Assembly (NCBI GenBank): GCA_041748615.1
Contig: JBGTCY010000018.1
Location: forward strand, 1-26,641
Source of the DNA: JBGTCY01 sp041748615
GTDB taxonomy: Bacteria > Bacteroidota > Bacteroidia > Chitinophagales > CAIOSU01
Direction: 5' to 3'
DNA: 26,641 nt
Translations under genes and position numbers: made by a program
Part shown: piece by piece, positions 24,246-26,641 of the stretch
Layout: every line of letters starts with the position of its first letter
Numbering within the stretch: the first letter of the stretch is position 1
The notes under the pieces: model-generated
Database searches by the model: none
Seen by the model: the letters and a program-made list of their open reading frames with translations, nothing else
Told to the model about the DNA's origin: nothing

Positions 24246-25166
24246 TTATACGTTTTTTATAAACTCAAGGAAATTGAATGATTTTTCTTTTTGTTTCACC
24301 ACGAGCATCGGGATGGAGTTGTTTTTACTCATCACTTTTTCGGTGATACTTCCCAGCAGGATGGCGGTGGCATTGGTTCTTCCCTTCGCGCCAATCACAA
24401 TCAGGCTGGCATTGATGTGTGAGGCGGCAAGCATAATCATCCCACCGGTGGAAATATCGGTTTCAAGTTCAATAATTTCCGAAACTTTTTCGCTGGGGAT
24501 ATTTAATTTTTTGACAAACTCCTGGTATTTAGTCAGGGCATGTTCTCGCATGATCGCGGAAAATTCTTCTGCCGTTTTCCCTGTTTTATAATATCCGGTA
24601 GGCAGTTCAAAGACGTGATGAAAAACAACTTTTGTTTCCGGGTGAGCTTTTGCCAGCGCGCACGCGTTTTCGGCAGCCATTTCCGAATTTTCCGAGAAAT
24701 CCACCGGCACCAAAATTTTCTTCAATGTAGTGGTTACTTCACCCGGAACAAACAGTATAGAACACATTGCTTTTCGGGCTAATCGTTGCACCATCACTCC
24801 GCTGCCTTCGTTTTCAGGTTTTTTCCCTGTGATGAGCAGGTCAATATTTTTAATATGTGACCAGCGCAGCATTTCATCAAAAGGTGAACCTTCAACCACA
24901 CTGTATTCAATATCATATTTGCCGAAATCCGGAAAATTTGTCTTCACATCCTTTTCCATCTGCTGTTTGAATTTTTCGTCAAGCGGCTGATTCAGTTCAG
25001 GAAAATTTTCCCGCACACCTTCCGGCACATCCAGATTGCGCTGAATATTCAGAAAATAAATTTTGGAAGGTTGAATGATGTTGCTGATAAAAGCTGTGTA
25101 CCCTATCACAGCTTTATCAATATTGGTGAAATCAAGACCTACTAATAGTCTTTTCAGTTTGTACAT
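24246..25166 (-). CDS. Universal stress protein, two UspA domains (ATP-motif intact in domain 2)
   Basis: A 306-residue tandem UspA protein. Domain 1 (about 1-145) starts LKRLLVGLDFTNID and its loop (ITGKKPENEGSGVMVQ) is degenerate. Domain 2 (about 148-290) starts LKKILVPVDFSENS and has an exact G-X2-G-X9-G-S motif (GAKGRTNATAILLGS), expected to bind ATP. It is the first gene of the Usp operon, followed after two bases by the second Usp gene. Intact and degenerate sites are placed oppositely in the two proteins. The C-terminus extends past the fold (FNFLEFIKNV). Confidence 0.9.
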   Translation of the reverse strand: MYKLKRLLVGLDFTNIDKAVIGYTAFISNIIQPSKIYFLNIQRNLDVPEGVRENFPELNQPLDEKFKQQMEKDVKTNFPDFGKYDIEYSVVEGSPFDEMLRWSHIKNIDLLITGKKPENEGSGVMVQRLARKAMCSILFVPGEVTTTLKKILVPVDFSENSEMAAENACALAKAHPETKVVFHHVFELPTGYYKTGKTAEEFSAIMREHALTKYQEFVKKLNIPSEKVSEIIELETDISTGGMIMLAASHINASLIVIGAKGRTNATAILLGSITEKVMSKNNSIPMLVVKQKEKSFNFLEFIKNV

Positions 25167-25476
25167 GGTTGGATAGTTTCTGGTTAGAGGTGAATAGCCT
25201 GTAGTTAATCGTTAAAATCATTGAGTCAATCGTCCGTTTCTTATTTAAGTCATTTTTTCTCGTCATATAACAAATGGCATTGATTTATGAAATTAAACTT
25301 ATATAAAATATTAATTCTAAAATCTAATTTCTCAATTCCACCCCGATGTTAACAATATCCCTTTGTATTTTTCCTGACTTAAATCATTTTTTTCACAAAA
25401 AAAACACATTACAATGAGAACTAAAAATCCTGATGAAATTATACCAATTAAAAAATATTAACAAATTGTTATTTTT
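25167..25476. other. AT-rich intergenic region upstream of the Usp operon
   Basis: 310 bases, strongly AT-rich with several A and T runs. It must carry the leftward Usp promoter and the 3' end of the coiled-coil gene transcript. No exact TAnnTTTG on the minus strand, no hairpin with T-run and no ORF of note was seen. Confidence 0.5.
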
Positions 25477-25872
25477 TTACATCCATTCTGCCAGATGCCG
25501 CATAAAACTGCTTTTCATTTCATTGAAAATTTCCCGGAAGCTGTTCATTTCATCCCTTGTTTCAGTATGGTCGGTGAAATGATGACGGTCAATAGCGACA
25601 GGATTTTCTTCCGCGAAGCGTGAGAGGGCTTTTTCGTTTTGTTTGATTTTGTGCTTCAGGTCATGTATAACTTCCTGATGGGTGATGAATTTATTCTGAA
25701 ACTGCTCCACTTTCACCATCACTTTTTGAGTGGTGTTGCGTTTGACGATTTCAGAAAGTCTTTTTTCGAAAATTTTAATTTCTTCTTTATAAAACTTCAG
25801 TTCATTGAGCCATAGTTTATTTTCAAAGTGAAGGTCTTTCAGGTAAACAGTTTCCTTTTTTTTAGCAGTCAT
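25477..25872 (-). CDS. Hypothetical coiled-coil protein
   Basis: A 131-residue soluble protein rich in Lys and Glu, with heptad-like spacing over about 15-90 (LWLNELKFYKEEIKIFEKRL, then VEQFQNKFITHQEVIHDLKHKI), predicted helical. The C-terminal part (RHHFTDHTETRDEMNSF ... MRHLAEWM) carries several His and Trp. No named family is recognised. It begins 30 bases after the stop of the TPR gene on the same strand, so they may be co-transcribed. Lack of signal peptide points to the cytoplasm. Confidence 0.7.
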   Translation of the reverse strand: MTAKKKETVYLKDLHFENKLWLNELKFYKEEIKIFEKRLSEIVKRNTTQKVMVKVEQFQNKFITHQEVIHDLKHKIKQNEKALSRFAEENPVAIDRHHFTDHTETRDEMNSFREIFNEMKSSFMRHLAEWM

Positions 25873-25902
25873 AAAATGGGGGTTTTAAGTATTTAGTTTT
25901 TT

Positions 25903-26641
25903 TTACTTGCAATATTTATCCATCGCGGCTTTGGCGTAATAAGAGCCGAGTTCCCTTGCATTTTTTAAATCTTTGCAGGCGTTTTTATTATCCTTCAGCG
26001 CCTGGTAACAAAGGCCCCGTTCATAGTAGGCATCAGCCGCGTTGGGTTGCAGTTCAATGACTTTGGTATGGTCTTCAATGGCGCTTGCAAAATCCCCGAT
26101 ATCATATTTTACAAATCCCCTGTTGAAATAAGCATCGGAATAATCCGGTTTCAATTCGATTGCTTTCGTGTAATCGGCAATCGAGCCATTGAAATCCCGC
26201 ATTTCAGATTTTAAAACACCCCGGTCATAATAAGCCTGGTAATCATTGGGATTGAGACGCAGCGCTTCCGTGTAGTCAGCAATAGCACCCGGAAAATCAT
26301 TGTTGTCAGCCTTCACAGTAGCGCGGTTGAAGTGCGCTGATGGGTATTCGGGGTTCATGGCAATCACTTTGTCATAATCGCGAATCGCGGCATTAAATTC
26401 TTTCAGTACACTGTGCGCCAATGCCCTTTCAAAATAAGCGGAGATATAATCAGAATTCAGACGAATCGCGGTTGAAAAATCTTCAATGGCTTCTGAAAAT
26501 AAACCAAGGTTGACTTTGGAATATCCACGGTTGTAAAATGCTTCTTCATCAAAAGGCGACAAGCGGATAACGTGAGAAAAATCGTTGATAGCTCCTGAAT
26601 CGCTGCCCATGTATGACTTTGACATGGCGCGGTTGAAATAG
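25903..26641 (-). CDS. Tetratricopeptide-repeat protein, 5' end outside window
   Basis: The frame stays open to the right edge: codons before the ATG at 26625 read YFNRA, a normal continuation of a TPR helix (compare AYFNRGFVKYDIGDF within the protein). The ATG is therefore internal and the true start lies outside. 245 residues are visible with about seven 34-residue TPR units of the type AYxNRGxxKxxxGDFxxAIxDYxKAIxLxPxx, ending in a short capping segment (AKAAMDKYCK). TPRs act as protein-binding scaffolds; the partner is unknown. It is probably a secreted or periplasmic scaffold as in many Bacteroidota, but the N-terminus needed to tell is missing. Confidence 0.85.
   Translation of the reverse strand, partial: YFNRAMSKSYMGSDSGAINDFSHVIRLSPFDEEAFYNRGYSKVNLGLFSEAIEDFSTAIRLNSDYISAYFERALAHSVLKEFNAAIRDYDKVIAMNPEYPSAHFNRATVKADNNDFPGAIADYTEALRLNPNDYQAYYDRGVLKSEMRDFNGSIADYTKAIELKPDYSDAYFNRGFVKYDIGDFASAIEDHTKVIELQPNAADAYYERGLCYQALKDNKNACKDLKNARELGSYYAKAAMDKYCK

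Noticed and set aside
23601..24782. Long plus-strand ORFs opposite the Usp genes (up to 196 codons)
   Set aside because: They are antisense to well-supported Usp genes, have no recognisable domains and follow the codon pattern of the other strand.
25903..26625. Treating the ATG at 26625 as the start of the TPR gene
   Set aside because: Codons upstream to the window edge (YFNRA) continue the TPR pattern with no stop, so the gene is cut by the edge and this ATG is internal.

Overview
The window is a piece of chromosome from a Bacteroidota bacterium, most likely a gliding or environmental lineage of the Chitinophagales/Sphingobacteriales/Saprospiria kind. Evidence: a secreted protein ends in a gliding-motility-associated (CHU_C, type IX secretion type B) sorting domain and carries SprB repeats; a second secreted protein has a choice-of-anchor L domain; Shine-Dalgarno sequences are almost absent; and several genes have the Bacteroidota -7 promoter element TAnnTTTG. 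No tRNA, rRNA, CRISPR array or transposase gene was seen.

Layout. (1) 1-2406, minus: 3'-truncated giant secreted adhesin with 51-residue tandem repeats at the left edge. (2) 2794-4155, plus: succinate-semialdehyde dehydrogenase with its own promoter. (3) 4409-13592, plus: a storage-glucan cluster encoding a GH133 debranching enzyme, a GT4 glycosyltransferase, a GH57 glucanase/glucanotransferase, and a 1418-residue protein that fuses a eukaryote-type (GT3) glycogen synthase to a GT35 alpha-glucan phosphorylase. (4) 13796-15763, plus: two small paralogous helical proteins with a helix-turn-helix-like C-terminus, then a CorA magnesium channel; all three begin with GTG. (5) 15918-16568, plus: outer-membrane beta-barrel protein followed by a strong terminator. 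(6) 16958-20848, plus: 1296-residue T9SS-secreted protein with CUB-like, Ig-like and SprB repeats. (7) 20866-26641, minus: WG-repeat lipoprotein, Crp/Fnr regulator, two tandem-domain universal stress proteins, a coiled-coil protein and a 5'-truncated TPR protein.

How it works together. The glucan genes can explain synthesis (GT3, GT4), phosphorolysis (GT35), debranching (GH133) and chain rearrangement or hydrolysis (GH57) of glycogen from one locus, with the two opposing main-chain enzymes on one polypeptide. No branching enzyme and no nucleotide-sugar pyrophosphorylase is present here. The Crp/Fnr and Usp genes look like a stress or low-oxygen response block.

The gaps are unusually rich in small repeats: three copies of a ~72-91 bp hairpin element, a 96-bp element with 10-bp inverted ends, a 7-bp tandem repeat in front of the GT4 gene, and a ~26-bp motif shared by three gaps. 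The least explained items are the synthase-phosphorylase fusion, the small paralogous pair, and the hairpin elements, one of which shows a compensatory base change.
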